Source of the DNA: Paramarasmius palmivorus
Lineage: Eukaryota; Basidiomycota; Agaricomycetes; Agaricales; Marasmiaceae
Direction: 5' to 3'
DNA: 64,000 nucleotides
Assembly (NCBI GenBank): GCA_037176845.1
Contig: JAYKXP010000016.1
Location: 248,001 to 312,000, forward strand
A model generated the notes under the pieces. The model made no database searches and was not told the DNA's origin. It saw nothing but the letters and a program-made list of their open reading frames with translations. Made by a program: the position numbers and the translations under genes. Positions 34,400 through 44,416 of this stretch are shown piece by piece; position 1 is the stretch's first letter, and every line of letters starts with the position of its first letter.

Positions 34400-36568
34400 A
34401 TGCCTCGTCTAAAAAAGCCCAAGGCCCCAGTACCTCGCAATGTTATCTCCCCTCGTCTACGTATCACAAAAAAGGTCTATGTCAAGCTTACTGCGGCTGA
34501 GAAGCAGCGACGCTCAGAGGCAGCAAGCGAAAAGCGCGAGGAAATAAGGCAGGCCGTCGATACGTGGCTGGTGGACATTCTAGGACATGCACAAACACTT
34601 GCCGACAGGTTCAAGAAGAAGCCACGATACTTTCTCAATATGCTCTTCCAAAACAATATCCGAATGTCCAAGAAACAGACAAAGACCAACTCTTTCAATG
34701 CATGGAAGTCGGAGAAGGCGCTCGAGCTCAAAGAAGGTACGTATTTGTTACTCAAACCTTGACCTTAAGCTTATCTTCATTCCACTATAGCGGGGGAGCC
34801 TCCAATGGATGTCGAAGACCTGGTGGCGACATATCGACATGAGTACGACACGCTTGATGAGAAACAGAAGGCAGAAATGGTTCACGCCTTCGAGACGCGT
34901 CGTCAGATTGAAGAGTGGGAAAAAATCAAGTTCCCAACCCTCAAGTCTCGTATTCGAGGTGCAGCTGAGATTGTTCATGCTGTCGTCGAGCTTGTGAGCC
35001 TTGAACCAATTCTCTTCTGCCTCTGAACTGACCTCAATAAAGCTCAAGGTTGCAAAGCTTCGTTGTGGAATCGAAGCCATGTTTTTGATGGTCCGAAGTG
35101 ATCCAGACCCATTCATGGATCCAAAGTGGTTCTGGACGAACCCGAATTGGGTGGATTACATGAAGGCTATCTTGCGTCAAGGCCGTGGATTTGACCCCAA
35201 GATCATGGCGGCAAAGCTCGAGTCCTTTTCTATTGCGGGTTGTGATCCAAATAGTAAGTCGACAAATGAAGGTGTCAAAGATTTACTGACATTTCTTAGA
35301 TATGCTCAAGACCGTTGACGACCAGTCGAAATGGTACAAGACCTTGATTCGGGAGGAGATGCTGAGCCGACTTCGTGAGTACATTATCAATCTTTACATA
35401 CTCAGGAACTCACCATTCTCGCGCAGTCGACGCTGTTAATGAAGGATCGACACTCAAAATGGACTTTACGACCGTACCTTACGAGAAGTTCGACAAACTG
35501 GTCACATTCCCTCATGGCGTCGTTGTCAAGAACTGGCCATTTCCACAGTTCCAAAACCCCAGCAAACTGAGCAATACAGTCGAGCCACTCAAAGAGCTGT
35601 ATAACGGTCTTCGGAATGGCTCAATTGGGTTCGAACGGCTTTCTGACAAAGAGCATAAGGAGTGGGTGACAAAGTATGAGGAGGGGCTGAAGAGTGGTGC
35701 TATTCAGGTCAAGGCTCGCCGAGTGAGATCAGATGCCGGAAAGAAGCGAGGCCCACAGAAGGGGAAGCGTAAACGGACTGGGCCTGATGTTGGCAGGGAG
35801 GATGGCGAATGGGAAGACGTTGGTAGTGGGGATGAAGAAGAGGAGGATGCAGAGGAGGAATGGACTGGAATTGGTGGAGGAGATGATGAGCATGGTGTAG
35901 ATGGTGAAGACGAACGGCCTCGCAAGCGTACCAAGACGGCTGCTGCAAAACCTGCAGCTAAGACCAAGACTTCGAAGAAACCATCATCCAAACCACCTCG
36001 AGCTTCAAGATCCACTACTCAAACTTCAAGCAAGCCAAAGATGAAGCCGACATCGACACCCATACAGGAAGAAGACGAGCGTAGAGAAGGTGCAGGAGAA
36101 GAGATGCTGAACGAGCACCCCTCCGGCCTTACACCATCACCGAACAGTTCCGTCCCCGACGAGTGTCGAGTCTCTCCACGTTCTGCTTCCCCTCTTCATC
36201 CTATCCCTCCAACTCCTGACGAAGGCGATGTTGAACACGTTGATGGAGACCAAGGTGGAAGTAAAGGCAGTGGGAAAGGTGTTGACGCTGATGGAAACGT
36301 TGGTGATGGGATCATTGTCAATGACGTTGACGTTGACAGAGCAACGGGTAACGCACGTCGAGCTCCGCAGCCAAAGGTGGTGAAGCATTTTGGAGACGAT
36401 TGGCCTGGCCGACCACCACCTGGGAAGAAGCGTAAAGCGAACGGTGGTACTTTGACTAAGAAAGTGGGTACTGTGGGCAACAACGGATCAGCTAAAGGCA
36501 AGCCAAAACCCAAACCCGTAGGAAAAGCTGCCGAAGATCGTCAGAATAGACTTCAGCAGGACAGTTAG
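34400..36568 (+). CDS. KDZ-element protein with HMG-like N-terminal half and long disordered charged tail
   Basis: ATG at 34400 begins MPRLKKPKAPVPRNVISPRL. The N-half has an HMG-box-like layout: FLNMLFQNNIRMSKKQTKTN, FNAWKSEKALELKE and, after an intron, DLVATYRHEYDTLDEKQKAE. Central helical sequence includes AEIVHAVVELLKVAKLRCGI and FWTNPNWVDYMKAILRQGRG. A globular segment with FTTVPYEKFDKLVTFPHGVV and WPFPQFQNPSKL comes before the tail. The tail (about 250 residues) alternates Lys/Arg-rich blocks (GKKRGPQKGKRKRTG) with Asp/Glu/Gly-rich blocks and ends AEDRQNRLQQDS at 36568, only 87 bp before the right inverted repeat. About four introns are removed. DNA binding is inferred from the HMG resemblance and from nuclear-localisation-like blocks; I cannot name the family. 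Confidence 0.62.
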
Positions 36569-36655
36569 ATATACTTAGATAGACATGAATTTAAATTGAA
36601 TGATCATTATTATACATTACACTTGGGGGACTACAGAAGATGGCCACAAGGGAGG

Positions 36656-37027
36656 AACGTCGGCGAACGTTCTTGATAAGGAAGGGGGCGGGATACGGTT
36701 GTCGGGAAGTCGCGCGCGAAGGGAATGATGAAAGATGATGAAAAGACTCGAGAGGAAAAGAACTGCCGTTGCACATGTGCAACGGCAAGACGGTTTAGGA
36801 AGGAGGTAACGAGACCGCGGAACGGGAGTTGCCGACTTTGAGCAAACAGAGACTTGAAGCTGAGTCGCGACTTTGGCTGCGAAAGGTGAGAATTAAAGAA
36901 AATTATTTGAGATATCCGACGGTGGAAAAGAAGGGCAGGTGCGTAAAAGTTTTTGAGTCTGATTTGATGGGCCAGTGTACCCCCGTAGGCCCATCAAATA
37001 TGACGGCTTACTTGGGAACCAAAGGTG
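36656..37027 (-). repeat. Right terminal inverted repeat of the KDZ element
   Basis: This is the reverse complement of 26309-26680, with about 369 of 372 positions identical. The 24-bp palindrome falls at 36764-36787 and the 11-nt stem pair lies between 36963 and 36998. Inside 36656 the similarity to the left end is lost. Confidence 0.9.
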
Positions 37028-37034
37028 ACGTGTC
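37028..37034. repeat. Target-site duplication, right copy (ACGTGTC)
   Basis: This is identical to 26302-26308. After it the original intron continues with tctcagcaag and ends CAATTAG at 37077. Confidence 0.85.
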
Positions 37035-37077
37035 TCTCAGCAAGCCCCGTTGTACTTGCTTGTTGATCTTCAATTAG

Positions 37078-38612
37078 GTTTGTCGCAGGCTCGAGTCCGT
37101 CGCGAAAACTTCACGAATATACGAATACAAGCTCAGATTGCCGCTGGCCAATATTTTTGATGAACCTCTGGATTATCATAGCGTTCAGACACGACTTCAA
37201 CAGCTTGATCTCCACCAAACAGCTTGGAGGTCGTTTGACTGGAATTACACCGAAAAGTATCCACTACATAGCATCCGTCTATGGGAGCTCATAGGTGGAG
37301 TGTTGGCTTTCTGCGAAGAAGACAAGCGCACTTTCATGTTTACTCAGATACCCTCGTTGCTCCGAGGAATCGAGCACAAAGCATGGCAGATAGCCGAAAG
37401 CGAAGCCTTTCAGTTTCCTGAAGATTTCACCATAGACCCTTCAAGGAATTTACTCGTCTGTTTGTATAGACACGCTTCCAGGTCAGTTTTCTTTATGTCT
37501 TCAGGTAATGTTAAGCGTTCAACTCTTTTAGACACGACACGGTATTTGAGGTGAAACCATTGTCCGTTGAATCCGGGAAGCCTCACCCCGATGCATCAAA
37601 TCCTTCCCTCCGAGTAACTTGTGAGGACGTGGTATCTCCCACTTGGTCGTACGATATTCGGACCTTCGATCGATTCATTGGCGCCCTGTGCACGCCAGAT
37701 GAAGTAGCCTACTCGGAGCTCATGCTATGGAATTGGGAAACAGGCGAGCTTATCAAGGTGGGATAACTGTGAATATGTGATTTCTTCTGATTGAAGTGCG
37801 TCTAGCGCGTGGAAGGTCCCATGTCTTTTGCATTCCTTAGCGAACGGTACATTATGTACACCGTCGAGCGAATGGAAGACAACGCTACAATACCTATCTT
37901 AGCGTTGTTGAACCTCGATCAAGGCAGTCGTTCTCAGCCGTTTTTGGAGCTTCAGGTGGTCAAGGACTTTATTGGTTTACTCGACGTGTCCATCCACACC
38001 GAGTGTCCGCCTGCGACACAACAACGGTGCAAGGCTCCGTTCGGGACGAACTTTCAAGACAGATTGTTCGTCGTATGCATCCGAATGTTCAATTACAGAG
38101 ACGAGGAGGCGTACCATTTTGCGCTTTTCCTTCGACTATCAGAATTACTCCGGCTTGCCGAAGATGCGGAAGAGATCCTTGTATCTTGGGAAAGCTGGGG
38201 TCCAAAGAGGTCAAAGCTCCTCGAGATAGATTTCTCGGATGTTTGGGTTTGCTTCGTATATGGTCTCAAGGCAGTGGTGATGAATCCTCGACCCAATCCC
38301 TCAGCTATATTTCCCAAAGAATTCCGTCTCCTCGACTTCAACGACTCACCTATCCGTCGTGGTGGTGATGTTGACGACAATGTAGAGGTTTCACTCGAAA
38401 CTGTTACAGGGGCGACACAGTTTCGTACCCCAGTGACTACCAGCTTGCCCTGCCGCATCATAAAGGGATCAGTTCCGGAAAGCTCTAGCGCTATTATGTT
38501 AAGCGAAGATGCTTTATTAACTGTTTCGGTGAGTGCAATAACGGGATGGAATGCACGTACGTTGACACTTTGATAGGACGATGAAAGTGAAATGACATTG
38601 TATTCATTCTAA
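37078..38612 (+). CDS. F-box protein gene, downstream exons
   Basis: After the acceptor CAATTAG (37071-37077) the frame continues VCRRLESVAKTSRIYEYKLR, the usual end of an F-box helix bundle (VCR.L). The following exons read WRSFDWNYTEKYPLHSIRLW, RNLLVCLYRHASR, SPTWSYDIRTFDRFIGAL, LMLWNWETGELIKR and GPMSFAFLSERYIMYTVER, and end VSDDESEMTLYSF with TAA at 38610-38612. Repeated strands with LWNW and F-L-y-V patterns suggest a beta-propeller-like substrate domain, as in many mushroom F-box proteins, but I cannot assign a family. Four introns, no stops. Without the first exon this part lacks its start codon and F-box; whether transcription crosses the 10.7-kb insertion is unknown. Confidence 0.72.
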
Positions 38613-39291
38613 AATGGATGTCTGCCTTCATGTCTCAGGGCTAGCATCCCAGGATGAAGAAATTCAGGACAATGCAGGGATATACCCTCAGTGTTCTGAG
38701 CTGGGATGAAACTCTCCGTCTATGTAGTCCTTCCGTCTTGTGCTAGCGTTGCCGAGTCTCAACTTCTTGCTCTGAAACCCGTTGCTTGGGGTATTCATTT
38801 TTACTCCGTTCTCGCCAAAGGATCCGTCCGAGGAACTTTTATATCTACCCCTTCCTTACGTCTCAATGTCATTTCTCGTACCGTTACACTGCGAACGCGC
38901 GTGCTTTGTAGATAATTATATATTGGATTTCGCACTTTGTGCTGCTTCGTGCCTTAATTGGCAGAGTCGGGAGGAGTATCCAGGTCACAAGGTGTTTCCA
39001 GTGTGCTTGGACGCAAGGGCAATCGGTGGCATATAGTGTCAACGATCGTAAACCGCGGCAAGAACCAGGCCTACCCTTGAGGCGTTTTGAAGGCTATATA
39101 TCTGAAGGAACGTATTTATTCCCCGCCAGTATCACCCCGGTTCTTCTCGGTTTAGGCCTTGGAGACAGTCGACGCAATCTCGGACATATACCTTAAATTT
39201 CACCACCACCATCACCGCATCTGCCGCTCATTCCTTTCCTTTTTGTTCTATCTTCCTCTTCTCTCCTGTATCATCTCTTCTACATTTCATT
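38613..39291. other. Intergenic region upstream of RHEB
   Basis: This is about 680 bp. A TATA-like CTATATAT lies at about 39094-39101, and a pyrimidine-rich leader (about 39225-39285) precedes the RHEB start codon. The small open frames here have no family features. Confidence 0.45.
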
Positions 39292-40088
39292 ATGGCCCCA
39301 GCTGAAAACAAGAAAAGGAAGATTGCTGTCCTAGGCTCTCGTTCAGTTGGTATGGATAAACCCTACGTCATTATCGTGCTTCTGCGCTCACATCAAGCTG
39401 CGACGTCCCAGGCAAATCGTCGCTCGTGATTCAGTTTATCGACAACCAGTTCGTCGAATCCTACTACCCAACCATCGAAAACACGTTTGCGAAGACTGTC
39501 AAATATCGAGGAGCGGAATATGATTGCGAGGTGATTGATACAGCGGGACAAGTGCGTCAGCTCTCAACATGCGAATTTTCCCCGACTGACACAGGAAATT
39601 AGGACGAATTCTCAATCTTCAACTCGAAGCATGCTATTGGAATACATGGATATGTACTCGTTTACTCTGTCACATCGCGGACTTCCTTCGAAATGGTCCA
39701 AGTTGTGTACGACAAAATCATGGATTTCAGTGGAGTGCCAGACATCCCCTGCGTCATTGTCGGCTCCAAAGTCGACCTAGAATCAAAGTACGTTACCAGA
39801 ATCTCTCGAACTTTCGATTACTGAACGTGTTGTCCCTTTGCAGTAGACAAGTGTCCCCTCAAGAGGGTGAGAAGCTTGCCCAAAGTCTCCATGCTGCATT
39901 CATAGAGACTAGTGCCAAGACTAATCTCAACGTCGGTTAGTAACGCTTCTCGATTTCTTCATATACGCACTGGACTTACGCACTATTTTATAGGCAAGGT
40001 ATTCGAGTTGTGCCTTGGCGAAGTTGAGAAACGTGCGCCGAATAGTCAGACCGGAGAACCCCAAGCGAGCCGTTGTACCATTATGTAG
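39292..40088 (+). CDS. RHEB: RHEB small GTPase
   Basis: RHEB is the farnesylated Ras-like switch that activates TORC1. ATG at 39292 begins MAPAENKKRKIAVLGSRSVG, and the P-loop GSRSVGKSS is split by an intron. Next come the effector region ESYYPTIENTFAKTV, switch II DTAGQDEFSIFNSK (identical in style to human RHEB DTAGQDEYSIF), LVYSVTSRTSFEMV, CVIVGSKVDLESK as the guanine-specificity motif and IETSAKTNLNVGKVF. The C-terminus CTIM is a CaaX farnesylation box followed by TAG (40086-40088). The guanine motif reads SKVD instead of NKxD. Five short introns are removed. The RHEB call over Ras rests on the Arg in the P-loop (GxRSVGKS) and the DTAGQDEFSIF block. Confidence 0.93.
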
Positions 40089-40368
40089 AAACTTCAACAG
40101 GACAACATACAGACTTTCCCCTAATACTTCGTTCCCCGTCTTCCCAAACCATGTCGTACTTATGACCCTCGGCAAGACCTTTCCACTTCAGTCCTCTCAT
40201 GCAACAGCTCTTGGGTATTAGCTCCTTTATATGTTCTGCTTGTACTATGTAGCTTAAGTTAAACAGCATCCTTTTTTTTACATTGGTATTATATAGTCAC
40301 GAGAGTAGTAGTTGCTCAACGCAATGTATTCGATTTCCAGTCTTGCTCCATATTCATACATCCTTCCT
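40089..40368. other. Short convergent intergenic spacer
   Basis: This 280-bp stretch holds the 3' ends of RHEB (+) and beta-mannosidase (-). A T-rich tract near 40270 may serve 3'-end formation of RHEB. I see nothing else. Confidence 0.4.
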
Positions 40369-43300
40369 CTATGCAACATCGTCTCCGAGATATCTTATCT
40401 TCAGTGGCCTCCCTTTCAGTCCAATAGCCTTCACGGTCTGGGGATCCCCAGGAGCGAGGTCAATTGCTTGGTCGCTCCAATTGACATCAGGGCCATCCGT
40501 GTCCAGTACAATTCCTTTCACTGGCTTCTTGCATGATAAAACAACCGATTCACCATCTGCAGAAACCTCGGCGCTTAGGGCCACCTCCTTGACAGATGGG
40601 AAGTTGATGAACTTGAAGGGCTCTGGCCTATATTTCTGGGGTTAAAGCTTCCGACGAGGACAAGACCCTGACTACTGACCAGTTGCTGTACCGGCCAAGT
40701 ACTGAACCATCTTCGTCGAGCAAGCGAGCTGATACAACGATTACCTTGGGTTCTTCGCTCTTCTTGTGCCGAGTAGGTTGGCCAGGGACAGATCCCTTGT
40801 GAAGCTCGGTACTTGAGTTGGGAGACAGCGTAACGGATCTAGTGACTTCTCTTTTAATAAAGTGCGCTCCAACTGCGATGCATGCTCACTTTGTCCACTT
40901 GTCAGTCCAATCCGAGTGGAGATCTAAAGAGGTCACTTCGAGAACGGCCTTCTTCTCCACCAGCGTGCTGTTCGTTCCCCAGATCTCCAGGACGCTTTCG
41001 ATAGTAAATTTAGCGGCGGAAAGATCATCTGGAAACTCCGTCTTGTCTTTACGAGTCATACCCACAGTGTAGGGACGCAGTTCCCTTGCGATAGCAAAAT
41101 ATGCGGGTTTAGGCCGTAGGAAATAGTCAACTATAGCCCAGGAGGTCACAGGCCAGCAGTCATTAATCTGTTGTTAATTAGGAGACGGTCCGAGATTGTC
41201 AAAACTAGCTCTTTCACCTGCCACACTGGGATATATTAATCAGAGGCGGCTTTGACGCGGGGGGAGTAAAAATAACACGTACCTAGAGCACCTGCGGTGT
41301 ATTCCCTTCCTTTTCCTGCCCAATTGCGACGCCATAATCTGTACGCAGAGGCAAGAGTCTCTGCTTGCATAACTTGAGTGTAATAAACATAACTTGCAGG
41401 ACTCTTTTAAGAAAAAGACTCTTTGGACTAGATCGGCCTTCTTAACGCACCTGTCCATGTCAAACGAATGTTTGAAGTTCTCCACTAGATATAATTCGAG
41501 CCTCCGCTCGAACCCGTCGGCCTTGTTGTGATTATTGTTCACTCTACACAGTAACATTAACGGCGCGTTCTCCGGAAAAGATGTACTCATACCGGGATTG
41601 AGGGTACCTCTGCTCAGAATTGCCACCGAGCCAGTAATCAACGGTCCGAATGTTGGGATAGCCTTCCCTGCAAGACCCTCAGCGGCGATACAATGACCAG
41701 AAAAAAGGCAACTGACATCCCGAACTCTGAGACAAATCGACCAGCAAGAATATCCCAATTGTGCCATGGCTAGATGGATAGGATGGTTTTCAGCAGGGCC
41801 GAAGACAAAGTGGCCAACTTACCTCTTGTGAACCATGCCATACCTGGTGTACATATATTAGAAAGAGATCAGTAAACAACATGTTCAACATACATTCCAC
41901 TGGTGCAAATCCCCCAACGTTTTGTCGGTTGTCGGTTTTCCTTGACCACTATATGGCGAGGAGCGATGATAGTGAATGTCGGAGTGTTTCTCAACAACGG
42001 ATGGCAAGAGGCGTTCGTAAATGTAACGAGCCGGGAAATTCGTGTCTCTGAAGTCGGAAGTCTCGTCGGAGTAATCGAGTTCCAGCTTAAGGGATTCAGC
42101 TATCTGATAGTCTGAACGAATTCGGCATCAGAAAAATAGTCACGGTTGTGGCGTTGAGAGATACCTTCGTTATTTCCAGCTATTGCAGTAGATTAGATCG
42201 GAATATAGCGGGCGAACGTTTGAATCAAACGTACCAAAGATGACAACAGATGGATGATGGCGCAGTCGCTTCACGTTCTGTTCTGCTTCCTCCTGAACCA
42301 GCTTCAAGAAGCTGTCGTAGGCAGGATACTAAACTTATCTATTAGGCCCAAGACCCCGAGTAGATCGAAAGACGCACTTGTCCACAGCCAAACATGAAAT
42401 CCTGATGATCACTCTGCGTTCAGCATTTGAACCGGGTTATCTAAGGGAAGAAACTCACCTGCCAAACGAGAACTGGTCGAGTGTGTCATCCGTGAGTTTT
42501 TTTTAAAAAATATCATGAATGTATATGCCTTACTTCCGAGTTCTGAGAGACTCGTGAGACGATTCGAATTGTGCAAAGTGATTCACGTACCATCACAGAC
42601 GTCGTAGAAGACGTCCGCCTCGTAAATGCCTCCTCCCCAGATACGGATCATATTTTGATTCCCGTCGACAAGAAGTTGAAGCCATGCCCTATACCGCTCA
42701 GGTGTCATGCTTTGGGATGTCTTTCAGAGGCCGGAAATAGACGGACGGGTGCTGGGAACGTACGTGGTCAAGAAAGAGTCCGCCGGTATCCAATTCGAAC
42801 CTACAGAGACGTCACCTTTGAATATGCAGTTCAAATCATAGCGTACAACACTCACCTCCACAGAAAACCCGGATGTTGTTTATTTCGAACAAGAAGGTGA
42901 GGCCAGGCTGATCTTCCAAAGGCTCTTGAACAACCACAGCTCTTCTGAAAGCGATTCTCTTGGACTGCTTGTCCAGTGGGGTGCTATTCTAAAACAAACG
43001 TTCAGTAAGGTTTCATAAACTGAAGACAGGATATGCGTACTGCGTCGCTAATCTCGACTTCCACAGTATACAAGGGCTGCTTGCCGTATCCAACAGGATA
43101 CCATAATTCAACCTCGCCAGCAGTAAACGAGAACGACACATGACAATGACCACTCTCTGTGGAAATATGACTGTCGGATGCCACCACAGTGCCATCGGGA
43201 CTTTTCAGAGTCACTGAAGCGGTGCCAGCGGCCTTCTCCTGGAACTCCAGCCCGACGCTCATCTGCACATCCAGTTTCTGAGACACTTTGCTTCGCACGT

Positions 43301-44269
43301 CGAGTTCGGTGATGCGATTGTGATAAACCTGAAGGCTAATAGGTTTCCATGGACCGGTTGTCATAAGCACTGGGCCTAAATTGCCATCAGTAGGCAGATG
43401 TGCCGCGATAAAACAATAGACGAACCCCAGTCCCAGCCGTAGCTATAGAAGCGCAGTTAGTACATGTTATTATTCGTGATCAGTCAGCATACTTGTATTG
43501 CGCCTTGCGTACATGAAGTCGGCTGGAGTCGCCGTTCCATAGGTTGAATTTCCCATGTTTCTTCTCGATTTCACGTCCCTAGTAGATATGCCCGTCATTC
43601 GCTAGATTCATCGAGAAATTAAAGGAACTGACCGTTGTGAATGCGCTGTCGAAGTTTATCACAAGGTCATTCTGTGATTTAAGGTGGGGCTTGACATCGA
43701 CACGGTGTGCAACGAATTGGTTCTCAGTTCTGGCCAACACGGTAAATGCATTGTTCGTCACAGAGGCCATGAGTTCACAAACTTGAGTATCTCTGTTCCG
43801 TTCTAGACAGATAGTATCAGTACAGACACATTCTCACTCGTCAAGAACAATGCTCACCAGAAGCACTGAAGCAAATGTATCAAGACCATCGAATACTAAA
43901 TCCAGATGAGGAGCCGCCAGTTCGGCATCTGAGACGGGGAAGGAAGTTTTGAACGCCCAGCGCGCTTCCCCAACCCCTGTAACCTTATTGTTAGAAATGT
44001 GGTCTATAGCCAGAGGCCCCAGACTGACACTGCACATCCCATTCCTGTAGGCCGATGTACTGATAGCGATGCGGATCAGTAATTCGACGATAACATTCAA
44101 AGCATAGCAAGCGCACTGGATCTGGAATCTTTTTCAACTTCAGAAGCTCGACGTGAACTGTCGTCGGGAATTCAGAAACTTGAAGCCATTCACCATCTTT
44201 GGTGCCTTCTCCTCCTCCGATCTGAGTGAAGCTCCAGTCCTGCAGATAACGAGTACTGGATATGCTCAT
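40369..44269 (-). CDS. Beta-mannosidase, glycoside hydrolase family 2 (intracellular MndB type)
   Basis: This enzyme removes beta-1,4-linked mannose from the ends of mannan oligosaccharides or N-glycan cores. ATG at 44269 begins MSISSTRYLQDWSFTQIGGG, with no signal peptide, so it is probably cytosolic like fungal MndB. The jelly-roll sugar-binding domain is followed by an Ig-like domain (SGHCHVSFSFTAGEVELWYP, GYGKQPLYTVEVEISDA). In the TIM barrel the acid/base Glu is in HHPSVVIFAGNNE (split by an intron), and the nucleophile Glu is in AGRFVSEFGM after WHNWDI. The C-terminal beta domains include IDLAPGDPQTVKAIGLKGRP, ending IRYLGDDVA (TAG at 40369-40371). About 20 introns. Size and both catalytic motifs fit family GH2 well. 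Confidence 0.88.
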
Positions 44270-44416
44270 GTTCGCGATTTTCAAACATCGGTACCCCACC
44301 GGCAGTCTTTTAAGAGTCGGATAATGCTCGGGAAATTTTGGTCATCTGGGGTGCCTGAATCATCGATCCGTTATCCGGACCGGCTCTCCTCTTTATATAC
44401 ATTCTTCGCCGTTACT

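Larger units (their letters stand above)
26309..37027. mobile_element. Complete KDZ-type DNA transposon, 10,719 bp, five genes
   Basis: The element is bounded by 372-bp terminal inverted repeats (outer ends CACCTTTGG and CCAAAGGTG) and by the 7-bp duplication ACGTGTC. Inside, in order: KDZ transposase (+, 26716-30294), coiled-coil protein (-, 30300-31212), a spacer with 11-bp tandem repeats, a protein with a candidate RNase H1-N-like segment (+, 32191-33487), a small charged protein (+, 33731-34298) and an HMG-like protein with an acidic/basic tail (+, 34400-36568). All five genes splice into stop-free frames, and the inverted repeats differ at only about three positions, both signs of a young, possibly active insertion. 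It sits in an intron of an F-box gene. Large fungal KDZ elements with cargo genes are described in the literature, where they are often linked to TET/JBP genes; I see no TET/JBP gene in this copy. Confidence 0.88.

Noticed and set aside
38706..39196. Several short plus-strand frames between the F-box gene and RHEB.
   Set aside because: They are under 90 codons, overlap in different frames, have no domain signal and no convincing splice links.
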